This document shows positions 40,393 to 49,638 of a DNA stretch of 64,000 nucleotides, in pieces (positions within the stretch are counted from its first letter, which is position 1; each line of letters starts with the position of its first letter). The stretch covers positions 86,723 through 150,722 of the forward strand of contig CANPWA010000005.1 in assembly GCA_947581865.1 (NCBI GenBank). Reading direction: 5' to 3'. This DNA comes from an uncultured Acetatifactor sp. GTDB taxonomy: Bacteria; Bacillota; Clostridia; Lachnospirales; Lachnospiraceae. The notes beneath the pieces were generated by a model. It saw only the letters and a program-made list of their open reading frames with translations, searched no databases and had not been told where the DNA came from. The translations under genes and the position numbers were made by a program.

Positions 40393-42831
40393 TCAGCGAT
40401 TCTCATTCAGGTAGAGCTGGACACGGTTCTGGATGACGCCTGCCACATCCTGGGCGGATTTCTGTCCCGCAAAGAACGCCTGCGCCTCCTCCGTGATAAA
40501 GTTGATGATCTGTACATCCGAATCCGTGGCAGGTTTCGCGATGGAGATCAGATGCTCCAGCACCTCCACCTCTTCCTCGGTGGGAACATGATAACGATAC
40601 TCCCAGTCTCCCCATCCGATGCCGCCTCCGCCGTTGGCGATCAAGGGTTCCCCGTTTTCGTCAAGCTGGGGGATGGGATTGCCGTCCTCATCCTTTTTGG
40701 GCACCAGCTCACCGTTTTCATCCGTCACCAGATTGCCGTTTTCGTCCGTCTCCCACTCGTAAATATACTCGATCTTGATCGCTTCCTCGCGCTTTTTCTG
40801 AAATTCCGACTTCCTGGCAGGGAAGCCGAAGCCCATCTCGCCCTCGTCCTTGACCAGATAACTCTCCAGAAACGCCCATGCGCCGTCCTTGTGCGCCGAT
40901 TTGGACAAGATGGCGACACCGATCTCCGACGGCTGGAGATAAGTGCCGCTCTCCCCCTTATCGTTGGGATAGCCGATGTAGCACACATCATTCTCAAACA
41001 GCGCGTCCGCCAACTGCAGGCTGTTGAAATCATACACATCCACCCGGTACAGAAGCTGCTTCCCGCTCTGGATCAAAGTCGGTTCGGAAGGCGTATCCTC
41101 GCTGTATTCATAGTTCTCCGGGAACTCATTGGCAAATTCCAGGATCGCCTCAAAGCTCTCCTTGTTAAAATCACATTTTCCGGTCTGCCAGTCCACATAA
41201 CTTCCCAGACTGTACTGTAACATACTGGACAGCGCATATTCCTTGGTCAGCCCGCCCAGAAGCGCCGCGTCGGGATGTTCCCCGCCGTAGGCCAGCATCT
41301 CGGGAATGGTCCAGCCCGGTTCCTCCCCCAGCTGGGACGCCCTGCCCGCCAGCGTCATGAGCTGGAAACTTTTGGGAACAGCCACCAGTCTGCCGTCAAA
41401 GGTGTATGCGTCCAGAATATTCTCAAAATAATCGTCCCGGTCCAGCGCCGTACTCTTCTCAAGGTACGGTCCCAGATCCTCGAACACGCCCTTCGCCGCC
41501 AGAGAATCCACATTGAGATTCCGCAGCGCCAGCAGGTCGGGGCCGTTTCCGGAGGTGATATCATTGTTCATACGGCTCACCGCGTCCGCGGTTACTTCCT
41601 CATAGTTGCTGTCATTGTCCGTATAGACCACATCGTCGTAATTAAAATACGTCTTGATCGAGATGTGATACTGGTCATTGCTCTTGTTGAACGCCACCAC
41701 GGCGGACTGCAGATTGGTATCCTGGTAAAACGCTCCCAGAGTGAGGATGGTCTTCTCCGGCACTTCGGACACGGGTACTTTGGACAGCAGGGCATACTCC
41801 GATTCGTTTTCTCTAAGCCCGGTCCAGTCGTTCATCGTCACCGCGATCCTTCCGTCCTCCAGGGCATACACACCTGCCACCTGGGAGCCGTTGATATCGC
41901 AGTCCAGCCAGTCGAACAGTTTTTCCTCTGTCTGGGAGGCGCAGTCGTATTCCAGCAGGGACGTGCCGTCGCTTCCCAGGAAATCCTTGTCAAAAGAGGC
42001 CGACAGTTCGTTGGTATAGCTGTTGATAAAATTCTCATAGACACTGCCTATGGCTTTCCCGTCAAAATCCAGCTCCTTTAACTGCATGTCGTTGGAACTT
42101 CCGTGGACGGTAATGTACATCTTACCGTCCCGGCCGGAGCCCAGAGCGTTGATCCAGTCGCTTCCCGGGGAGATCACTCCGCTGTATGCGCCCTCCGCGT
42201 CCAGCAGATAGATCTGGTTCCCGTCATTTAAATAGACCCGGTTCTGCGCGTCAAGCGCAGCCTCCTGGAAATAGACGTCCTTCTCCGGGAGCTGGTCCGT
42301 AAAATCCGTCTCCTGCAGGCGGTTTCCCTCCATGTCGTATCTGCAGAACAGATAACTGTTGGAACTCCCCTCGGTCTCGTCATAGCGGTAGATCCGCTCT
42401 ATCGTGACGACATTGCCCTCGCTGTCAAACATGAAATTGTTGACGCTCCTGTCCTCCCGGGTCTCCGGGCTGTCCTGCCCGTCCGTCTCAGGCTGTTCCT
42501 GGGCAGCCTCCGGCTTCAGGATAGGGATCTCGGTTCCCGCCGTTCCGTCCTGCAGGGAAAATGACTTCAGGGACATGACGCTCATCTGTGCGTCCGGGTC
42601 ATAGTCGTACGTCGGGAACCAGAGCATTCCGTCGTGTTCCACAGCGTTATAAAAGGCCAGGTCCGAATCCAGCGTGATGAAATCCGCCTTCCAGACCATA
42701 CCGTCCTTCGCCAGATCCTGGGTGGTATTGTTCTGGGGCTGTCCCGCATCCGTTTTGCCTCCACAGGCTGTCAGCGCAGCCATCATAACCGCCGCCAACA
42801 GCAGACCGATCTGTTTTTTATATTTTTTCAT
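40393..42831 (-). CDS. Extracellular solute-binding lipoprotein with N-terminal propeller-like domain (paralogue 1)
   Basis: Lipobox MMAALTACGG; same layout as 33130..35643; ends GQKSAQDVAGVIQNRVQLYLNENR. Confidence 0.87.
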   Translation of the reverse strand: MKKYKKQIGLLLAAVMMAALTACGGKTDAGQPQNNTTQDLAKDGMVWKADFITLDSDLAFYNAVEHDGMLWFPTYDYDPDAQMSVMSLKSFSLQDGTAGTEIPILKPEAAQEQPETDGQDSPETREDRSVNNFMFDSEGNVVTIERIYRYDETEGSSNSYLFCRYDMEGNRLQETDFTDQLPEKDVYFQEAALDAQNRVYLNDGNQIYLLDAEGAYSGVISPGSDWINALGSGRDGKMYITVHGSSNDMQLKELDFDGKAIGSVYENFINSYTNELSASFDKDFLGSDGTSLLEYDCASQTEEKLFDWLDCDINGSQVAGVYALEDGRIAVTMNDWTGLRENESEYALLSKVPVSEVPEKTILTLGAFYQDTNLQSAVVAFNKSNDQYHISIKTYFNYDDVVYTDNDSNYEEVTADAVSRMNNDITSGNGPDLLALRNLNVDSLAAKGVFEDLGPYLEKSTALDRDDYFENILDAYTFDGRLVAVPKSFQLMTLAGRASQLGEEPGWTIPEMLAYGGEHPDAALLGGLTKEYALSSMLQYSLGSYVDWQTGKCDFNKESFEAILEFANEFPENYEYSEDTPSEPTLIQSGKQLLYRVDVYDFNSLQLADALFENDVCYIGYPNDKGESGTYLQPSEIGVAILSKSAHKDGAWAFLESYLVKDEGEMGFGFPARKSEFQKKREEAIKIEYIYEWETDENGNLVTDENGELVPKKDEDGNPIPQLDENGEPLIANGGGGIGWGDWEYRYHVPTEEEVEVLEHLISIAKPATDSDVQIINFITEEAQAFFAGQKSAQDVAGVIQNRVQLYLNENR

Positions 42832-43101
42832 AATCTCCTCCTGACTGATGTATTGGTGCTGCAATGCACCCGGATACTCACAAATCTTGTTATGAATCAC
42901 AAGCCTAGTATACAACATATTGTATCGAAATGCACCTTAAGATTTTATGAACTTTTCATTCTGTATCCCCTGACGAAAAACCGCCGGAAACAGGCAGTTT
43001 CCAGCGGTAATAGGCTTTTCGCTTTTAAAGTTTTGTATGATGTGTTTCGCGCAGATCTTGTTTCTCCAAAAATTGCCGTTGTCCCGGGACTGCCCTGCAG
43101 A

Positions 43102-44037
43102 TCATTTCAACTGTGCCGCAACTTCTTCCGCAAAGTTCTCGGTCTTTTTCTCCAGCCCTTCACCGGTCTCATAGCGGACAAAGCTCTTTACACTGACGGA
43201 AGTGCCAACTTCCCTGCTCACCTGATCCAGATACTGTGAAACGGTCTGCTTGCCGTCCTCCGCCTTTACATAAATCTGCTCTAAGAGGCAGACCTCTTTG
43301 AGTTCCTTGTTCAGACGGCCAATGATGGCACCCTCGATCACCTTCTCGGGCTTGCCGGCCATCTTGGGATCCTGGGCATACTGCTCGGAGATGATCGCCT
43401 TCTCATGCTCCCTGTACTCCTCAGGAACATCAGCGGTAGCCACATACTTGGGATTGAGCGCGGCAACCTGCATCGCGATATTGGTCAGCGCCTCTTTCAC
43501 CGCATCGTTCACCACATCGGTCTCAGCCTCCACCAGGACGCCGATCCTGCCGCCGCCGTGCACATAAGTCACAACGCAGCCGTTCTCCGCAGTCACCTTC
43601 TCAAATCTCCGGATGGAAAGTTTCTCACCGATCACGGCGATCTTCTCCACCAGCGCCTCGGACACGGTCTTGGAAGGATCCTCGATCCAGTTCTCAGCCA
43701 GAAACGCTTCCATATCTTTTGCGGATGACTTTACAGCCTGCTTTGCAACATTCTCAACAAACGTCTGGAACTGTTCGTTCTTTGCGACAAAGTCGGTCTC
43801 TGAGTTCACCTCCACGATCGCCGCGGTCCTGTCTGAGTCCGCAGCGATGCGGCAGATCCCCTCAGCCGCGATCCTGCTCTCCTTCTTGACAGCCTTGGCA
43901 GCGCCGCTCTTTCTGAGGAAATCCACTGCCGCCTCCATATCACCATTGGTCTCATTCAGAGCCTTCTTACAATCCATCATGCCTGCGCCGGTCATCTCGC
44001 GCAGCTCTTTCACCATAGCCGCAGTAATCTCTGCCAT
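43102..44037 (-). CDS. tsf: Elongation factor Ts
   Basis: MAEITAAMVKELREMTGAGMMDCKKALNETNGDMEAAVDFLRKSG. Confidence 0.97.
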   Translation of the reverse strand: MAEITAAMVKELREMTGAGMMDCKKALNETNGDMEAAVDFLRKSGAAKAVKKESRIAAEGICRIAADSDRTAAIVEVNSETDFVAKNEQFQTFVENVAKQAVKSSAKDMEAFLAENWIEDPSKTVSEALVEKIAVIGEKLSIRRFEKVTAENGCVVTYVHGGGRIGVLVEAETDVVNDAVKEALTNIAMQVAALNPKYVATADVPEEYREHEKAIISEQYAQDPKMAGKPEKVIEGAIIGRLNKELKEVCLLEQIYVKAEDGKQTVSQYLDQVSREVGTSVSVKSFVRYETGEGLEKKTENFAEEVAAQLK

Positions 44038-44077
44038 ATATTTATTCCTCCTGTACTGGGATAAAATGTCTTCCTGA

Positions 44078-44845
44078 TCAGGCGTCCTGCTCCGCCTGTT
44101 CTGCCACTTCCTCGATATCCTCCGCATTCTCCAAAGCGGTCTCAGCCTCCGTGTATACAGCCTCGCCCTGGTTTGCCTCGATCACGGCATCAGCCATTTT
44201 GGAGACGATCAGTTTGACTGCCCTGATGGCGTCATCGTTGCCGGGAATGATATAGTCCAGCTCCTCGGGATCACAGTTGGTGTCGCCGATACCGATCAGG
44301 GTAATGCCCAGGGAATGAGCCTCCTGTACGCAGATTCTCTCCTTCTTGGGATCTACCACAAAGATGGCGTCGGGAATCCTGGTCATGTTCTTGATACCGC
44401 CAAGGTTCTTCTCCAGCTTCTCCCACTCTTTCTTAAGGGCGATGACCTCCTTCTTGGGAAGCACATCAAAGGTGCCGTCCTGGGACATGGTCTCGATCGC
44501 GTGCAGTCTCTCGATACGGGACTGGATGGTCCGGAAGTTGGTGAGCATACCGCCCAGCCATCTCTCGTTTACATAGTACATACCACAGCGCTCCGCCTCG
44601 GTCTTTACCGCATCCTGCGCCTGCTTCTTAGTGCCGACAAACAGGATGGTGCCGCCCTGTGCTGCGATCTCTGAGATCGCGCGGTAAGCTTCGTCCACCT
44701 TGCCCACCGACTTCTGCAGGTCGATGATGTGGATACCGTTTCTCTCGGTGAAGATATAGGGAGCCATCTTAGGGTTCCATCTTCTGGTCTGGTGTCCGAA
44801 ATGAACACCCGCTTCAAGCAGCTGCTTCATTGAAATAACGCTCAT
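44078..44845 (-). CDS. rpsB: 30S ribosomal protein S2
   Basis: [46 protein letters not shown]. Confidence 0.97.
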   Translation of the reverse strand: MSVISMKQLLEAGVHFGHQTRRWNPKMAPYIFTERNGIHIIDLQKSVGKVDEAYRAISEIAAQGGTILFVGTKKQAQDAVKTEAERCGMYYVNERWLGGMLTNFRTIQSRIERLHAIETMSQDGTFDVLPKKEVIALKKEWEKLEKNLGGIKNMTRIPDAIFVVDPKKERICVQEAHSLGITLIGIGDTNCDPEELDYIIPGNDDAIRAVKLIVSKMADAVIEANQGEAVYTEAETALENAEDIEEVAEQAEQDA

Positions 44846-45016
44846 GTCTTTCCCTCCGTCTGGTTAAATTCTTCCGCGATTCCTTTTCCGCCGGCTTTGC
44901 GTTACCCCCGGTTGACTCTGACGGACATTCCCGCAGATCATACGGTGCAAACCCGCATTTGTCTGCCAGAACACCACCGCCAAATCGGAACGCGTGTTTT
45001 TTGTCACAACGGTGAC

Positions 45017-45045
45017 AGTATAACATAAGAAAACCCCTGTGACAA
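45017..45045 (-). promoter_or_regulatory. Predicted rpsB-tsf promoter
   Basis: Minus strand TTGTCA-N17-TATACT; -35 lies in the loop of the 45028..45055 stem-loop. Confidence 0.65.
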
Positions 45046-45055
45046 GGGGTTTTCT
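45028..45055. terminator. Perfect 11-bp stem-loop at the end of the fla/che operon
   Basis: AGAAAACCCCT-GTGACA-AGGGGTTTTCT. Confidence 0.75.
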
Positions 45056-45113
45056 GAAAAAATAATGTGAAATATCTCACGAAGATCCGGCGATGATCAC
45101 AGGGGGAAAATCT

Positions 45114-45656
45114 TCATCTTGCGATGATCTCCGCGATCTCTTCCTCACTCGCTCCGACGGGAATCTCATAGGTACCCACACGGATCCTCCTGGAATAGCC
45201 TTTGTCGCACAGATAGGTGTCAAACGCCGCCGCATCCTCCACCAGCCCCAGCGCCGCCAGATCCTTGCTCACCGTGTAGGAATTGGCTCCGCTCTTAATC
45301 TGAAAAGAAATGGTGCCGGCAGTCTCCTCCGCCGGCCGGCTTTGGGACGGCAGAGAACTGCCCGGTTCCGGCACTGATTCCTTTCCGGTTTCCGTCTGAG
45401 TTTCCGTCTTGAATCCTGTCTCCGGTTCCGGCACCGATTCCTTTCCGGATCCCGTCTGGGTTTCCGTCCCGGATGAGAAATCCGCCTGCAGCGAAGAAAG
45501 CTTCGACGATTCCCCATCCACCATACCGAGTTCCTGGGCGCGCTGTCTGATCTGGGCATCCGTAAGCGGTCTGTTGCCCGCATTCGCTATCGTAAGGATG
45601 ACCGTCGTGAGAATCATCCCCACAGCAAGTCCCCGCAAATAATATCTCAGTTTCAT
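45114..45656 (-). CDS. Membrane-anchored protein with MltG/YceG LysM-like subdomain only
   Basis: N-terminal TM, repeated Glu/Thr linker, C-terminal ISFQIKSGANSYTVSKDLAALGLVEDAAAFDTYLCDKGYSRRIRVGTYEIPVGASEEEIAEII. Confidence 0.7.
   Translation of the reverse strand: MKLRYYLRGLAVGMILTTVILTIANAGNRPLTDAQIRQRAQELGMVDGESSKLSSLQADFSSGTETQTGSGKESVPEPETGFKTETQTETGKESVPEPGSSLPSQSRPAEETAGTISFQIKSGANSYTVSKDLAALGLVEDAAAFDTYLCDKGYSRRIRVGTYEIPVGASEEEIAEIIAR
45361..45468. repeat. 60-bp period in-frame tandem repeat inside 45114..45656
   Basis: 45361 and 45421 both read (c/t)ccggttccggcac(t/c)gattcctttccgg..; encodes ETQT(E/G)xGKESVPEP twice. Confidence 0.9.
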
Positions 45657-45698
45657 AATGTCCTCTGTCTCAAATCTTCTTTCCGCCTGTCCGGATCC

Positions 45699-46520
45699 CT
45701 ACAGATTTCTGTTGAGATCGATCACAAGCTTTACCTCACCTACGCCAAGCCCCAGTTCCCTGGCGATGGCGATCGTGGATTTTCCCTGCCGGTACAGCGC
45801 AAGGATCTGTTCTTTATTGTTGGTCCCGTCCGGCTGCCCTTCCGTCATAAAATTCAGATCCGCGCCGGAAGAGCTCTCTGTCAAAGGCACTTTTCCCTCC
45901 GGGCCGGTCTTTTTGCCGCTCTCCGTTTTCCTGCGCGCGTTTTTGGAAGACGCTGCGCTCTTTGGGGCTTCCTGCGGCTCCTTTTCTGCGCCGCCCCGCT
46001 CGAACTCCGCCTTGCGCTCCTCCAAAAAATCCCATTCCTTCCGCGCCGGCTCCCCGGGATCCGCATCGGGCTTAAGCTGCTGGAAGGAGGTGACTACCGC
46101 CTCCGCCTCCCGCCGGGTCTCCTCAACCTCCTGCACCGTCTTATTGACCTCCGACACGGTATTTTTCAGATTGGCATGTTTCTGATTGAGCATATCGTAC
46201 AGAAACATTGCCTCCTCATGATTTTTATGAATCTCCTGCAAAACGGTGTCGGAATATTCATTGACTGCCATGATCTTTTCGTTGGTGAGCCGCTCCAAGG
46301 ATCTCTCCGTCTTCTCCACCGCATATCCCACAGCCTCATCCACCACATCGTCCACATGTTTGCGGACACTGTCCATCTCCTGGGAAACCAGATTTTTTAT
46401 TTCATCTTTCGCCAGGCTTTTTGTCTCCTGAGGCACTTCCTCCTTCGCCACAGGCAGCAAAAAACTCAGTGCTGCCAAAATCCCACCTGCAAGCAGCAGC
46501 ACGATCTCCAAAACACCCAT
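45699..46520 (-). CDS. DUF6115-like single-pass membrane coiled-coil protein with C-terminal HTH-like motif
   Basis: MGVLEIVLLLAGGILAALSFLLP, coiled coil, C-terminal ILALYRQGKSTIAIARELGLGVGEVKLVIDLNRNL. Confidence 0.75.
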   Translation of the reverse strand: MGVLEIVLLLAGGILAALSFLLPVAKEEVPQETKSLAKDEIKNLVSQEMDSVRKHVDDVVDEAVGYAVEKTERSLERLTNEKIMAVNEYSDTVLQEIHKNHEEAMFLYDMLNQKHANLKNTVSEVNKTVQEVEETRREAEAVVTSFQQLKPDADPGEPARKEWDFLEERKAEFERGGAEKEPQEAPKSAASSKNARRKTESGKKTGPEGKVPLTESSSGADLNFMTEGQPDGTNNKEQILALYRQGKSTIAIARELGLGVGEVKLVIDLNRNL

Positions 46521-46530
46521 GTCTGTCTCC

Positions 46531-46842
46531 TTATATTTTGATATCAAAACCGCCCTGTCCTTTTATCACCACGCGGTCCGTATCTCCGCCGTTCTTTTTG
46601 CGCCTTCTGCCTCCGTCTCCGGCATATTCACTGCTGCCTTTGTCCCTGGCATCCTGTCTCTTATTGTGCCAGTCGGCATTGTGGCTGTCCGTGACAGTCG
46701 TTGCACGCTGTTCTTCGGTGCGCTGGGCCTGCTGTCCAAGATTGCTCTGATCCAGCATCGCCTTGTTGTCCTCATTTTGTTTGATGGTGGTATAGTCCTG
46801 CGTTCTTCCCACCGACGCGATCTCCATGATTCCGAATGCCAT
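46531..46842 (-). CDS. Small hypothetical protein of the fla/che operon
   Basis: MAFGIMEIASVGRTQDYTTIKQNEDNKAMLDQ...; collinear with neighbours. Confidence 0.7.
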   Translation of the reverse strand: MAFGIMEIASVGRTQDYTTIKQNEDNKAMLDQSNLGQQAQRTEEQRATTVTDSHNADWHNKRQDARDKGSSEYAGDGGRRRKKNGGDTDRVVIKGQGGFDIKI

Positions 46843-46888
46843 CTTTATACCCCCTGCGCGCTTTGGCGCGCATACCGATCGGATCCCC

Positions 46889-48484
46889 CTACAGGGGAGC
46901 CATCTTTACCTCTCCGGCAATACGCATAAATCTGCAGTATTTATAACTGCTGCGGACCACCATGGTAGAGTCGCCGATCACAATGGTCGTGCCGGGCCAG
47001 ACTTCCCCGAGCACCTCCACCACAGCCCTGCTCTGCGCCTCAAAGATCTTCTGCATCTCGATCAGACGCTCATTTTTTTCCTGAAGGAGCTGTTTGTTCT
47101 CCTCCATAGTTTTTGCAGTTTGTCTGAGATAATCAATCTGTTCTGCCGTAAATTTTACTCCCATTCCCCTCTTCTGCGCAAAATTCACCAGAATCGGCTG
47201 GGCACTTAACAGCGCCTTGTTCAGTTCCGCCACTTCCTTCTGAAGCTCGCTGTACTCCTCCTTCAGCTTCGGATTGACGCCCACCTCCACAAGAGTCGGC
47301 GCGCCCATCTCCGCCCCCAGAGTCTTCACCTCCACCTTGTGGCATGCCTGCACATGCCCGCCGGTCACGAATCCCTTCTTGCCGTTTACAACCACTTCAT
47401 CGCCCGCAGACACATCACTGTGGAGAATGGACCCCGTATTCACATAGCCGTTCTCCGCCACTACCGTCGCACTCTCGATAAACCGCGCAACAATATTTCC
47501 GCCCGCATGAAGGCTGCCCCGCGCCATACCGTTCATCCCCTTGGAGATGATGATATTGCCGCCCGCATAGATATGGGCGCCCTCCACTACTCCGTTGATG
47601 ATCACATTTCCGCTGGCGCGCACCGTATAATTGGAGGCCACATTTCCATTGACCTGGACACTGCCGGTAAATTCAATATTTCCCGTGGAAACATCCACAT
47701 TCTCCACCTCATACACATCGGACACAAACACCTTGTCATCCACGAGCATCACATGCCCGTCCACCGTAGAGCGGATCTCCATCTGATCCTCGGAGAGTTC
47801 CACAAGATTACCGTACTTGAAATATGCTTTTTTCGCCTCCTTGGGCTTGAGCCGGTTTCCATAGACATCGATACCGTACTCCCCGTCCTCCTGGGGGATC
47901 ATCTTCGCAAGCACCTGCCCCTGGTGGCAATGGTTGATAATGTTGAGGCTGAAATAGTCCACGCTGCCATCCTCCTGCACGGTGGGATGCACCCGAAGAT
48001 CTGTGTTGAAGCAATACTCGATCCTCGCGTCCCGACCCGGCTTGGGGGGCTTTCCCTGTGCCACCACAAAATCCGTACAGTAAATCCCGTCGGACTGAAA
48101 ATGATCCTGAAGAAGCGTCATCTGAATTCCGGATGTGATGTTTTTAAAGCGGAGATCCGACAGGAATTCATTGAAGGACATCCGTTTTCCATTCTCCGAA
48201 GGCGCATAAAACCGCACGGTAGCGGTCATATGATCCTCGCTGACCGTAAGCTGATAGGTCTCGTTTATTGCCGGGCAGTCTCCCTTTGAGAGAAGGCAGG
48301 TAAGCTCCCTTCCCGATTCACAGAACTGCCTCAGACTCTTTAGATCATAAGCAAGCCCCTGTGCGTCAAGCCAGGTGACCACTTCGCCGGTCTGTACGGC
48401 TTCCCCGCCCTCCTGGGGAGGGAAAAATTTTACTCCAAAGCCTCCGCCGGGCGCAGTCATCAGTCTAAAATAACCATTTTGCAC
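46889..48484 (-). CDS. DUF342/FapA family protein
   Basis: Repeat core NIEFTGSVQVNGNVASNYTVRASGNVIINGVVEGAHIYAGGNIIISKGMNG; coiled-coil C-terminus. Confidence 0.9.
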   Translation of the reverse strand: MQNGYFRLMTAPGGGFGVKFFPPQEGGEAVQTGEVVTWLDAQGLAYDLKSLRQFCESGRELTCLLSKGDCPAINETYQLTVSEDHMTATVRFYAPSENGKRMSFNEFLSDLRFKNITSGIQMTLLQDHFQSDGIYCTDFVVAQGKPPKPGRDARIEYCFNTDLRVHPTVQEDGSVDYFSLNIINHCHQGQVLAKMIPQEDGEYGIDVYGNRLKPKEAKKAYFKYGNLVELSEDQMEIRSTVDGHVMLVDDKVFVSDVYEVENVDVSTGNIEFTGSVQVNGNVASNYTVRASGNVIINGVVEGAHIYAGGNIIISKGMNGMARGSLHAGGNIVARFIESATVVAENGYVNTGSILHSDVSAGDEVVVNGKKGFVTGGHVQACHKVEVKTLGAEMGAPTLVEVGVNPKLKEEYSELQKEVAELNKALLSAQPILVNFAQKRGMGVKFTAEQIDYLRQTAKTMEENKQLLQEKNERLIEMQKIFEAQSRAVVEVLGEVWPGTTIVIGDSTMVVRSSYKYCRFMRIAGEVKMAPL

Positions 48485-48540
48485 GATCGCAATCCTCCTT
48501 TGGACCGGTTTAGATAACTTCGCGTCAAACTTTGTCTATG

Positions 48541-49323
48541 TCAATCGGACAAAAAACCCATGTAATTTCCCATTTTAGTCTTCATCTTCTGCAGCGCCCT
48601 GGTGTGCAGCTGCGAAATCCGGGATTCAGACACCTCCAGGACATTGCTGATCTCCTTCAATGTCAACTCCTCATAATAATACAAGGTTATCACCTTCTGT
48701 TCCTTTTCCGTAAGAAGCTCCAGCGCCTCTCCCAGCACTTTCGTCAATTCCTCTTTCTCGACATTTTCCTCGGGGCTGACAAATTGGGATGTGGTATGCC
48801 TGCTATAGTCCTGGGACACATCGCTCCCCTGCTCCATATACTCATTTAAAGACACCAGCCCCGTAATCTTCATCTGGGACTGCCAGTCCTCATACTCGTC
48901 ATCGGAAATCCCCAGCGCCTGTGCGATCTCTTCGTCGCTCGCCGTATGCCCCGTCTCCTGTTCGATCTGACGGATGACAGCGTCGATCTTCTTTTGTTTC
49001 TGCCGTATAGTGCGGGGGATCCAGTCCATCTTGCGGATCTGGTCCAGGATAGCCCCACGGATACGCAGGCTGGCATAGGTCTCAAACTTCACTTCCTTCA
49101 TGTAGTCAAATTTGTCGATGGCATCGATCAGCCCAAAGATCCCGTAACTCACCAGGTCCTCGTATTCCACATTATAGCCAAGGTACATACTCAGCCTGCC
49201 CGCCACAACCTTTACCAGGGACGCATATTCCAATATGATCTTTTCACGCAGTTCCGGGCTTTTGGACTGCGCGTATTGCTCCAGCAGTTTTTTCTTGTCC
49301 GCCTCATCCATCGGAACCGTCAC
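48541..49323 (-). CDS. sigD: FliA/WhiG-type sigma factor (sigma-D)
   Basis: VSYGIFGLIDAIDKFDYMKEVKFETYASLRIRGAILDQIRKMDWIPRTIRQ; region 4 LTEKEQKVITLYYYEELTLKEISNVLEVSESRISQLHTRAL. Confidence 0.95.
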   Translation of the reverse strand: MTVPMDEADKKKLLEQYAQSKSPELREKIILEYASLVKVVAGRLSMYLGYNVEYEDLVSYGIFGLIDAIDKFDYMKEVKFETYASLRIRGAILDQIRKMDWIPRTIRQKQKKIDAVIRQIEQETGHTASDEEIAQALGISDDEYEDWQSQMKITGLVSLNEYMEQGSDVSQDYSRHTTSQFVSPEENVEKEELTKVLGEALELLTEKEQKVITLYYYEELTLKEISNVLEVSESRISQLHTRALQKMKTKMGNYMGFLSD

Positions 49324-49352
49324 CTCCCCTGTACTTTATCGCGCGGCATAAG

Positions 49353-49625
49353 TCAGCCCTGACTGTCTGTCTCCTTGTCTGTCTCCTTGTCCGTCTCCCT
49401 GTCCTTCTCTATGACCTCGCCCTCTTTTGGCACACGGTTCTCATTCTGCCTGTCGAACAGATCCAGAGTCCATTTGATGATCTCCCCCAGAAAATAGAAC
49501 ACAAGCAGCACGACAAACAGTACGGTCAGCTGATCCAGCAGGGGATACTGCCGGATCAGATTGATGACACAGGTCACTGCCCCCGCCGAAAGCATCAGTA
49601 TCAAGGGCAAATTTTTTCTATTCAT
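49353..49625 (-). CDS. Small two-TM protein with DKET repeat tail
   Basis: MNRKNLPLILMLSAGAVTCVINLIRQYPLLDQLTVLFVVLLVFYFLGEIIKWTLDLF...RETDKETDKETDSQG. Confidence 0.75.
   Translation of the reverse strand: MNRKNLPLILMLSAGAVTCVINLIRQYPLLDQLTVLFVVLLVFYFLGEIIKWTLDLFDRQNENRVPKEGEVIEKDRETDKETDKETDSQG
49369..49404. repeat. 12-bp tandem repeat, 3 copies, coding
   Basis: GTCTCCTTGTCT / GTCTCCTTGTCC / GTCTCCCTGTCC. Confidence 0.9.
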
Positions 49626-49638
49626 ACCTAACCCCCGT

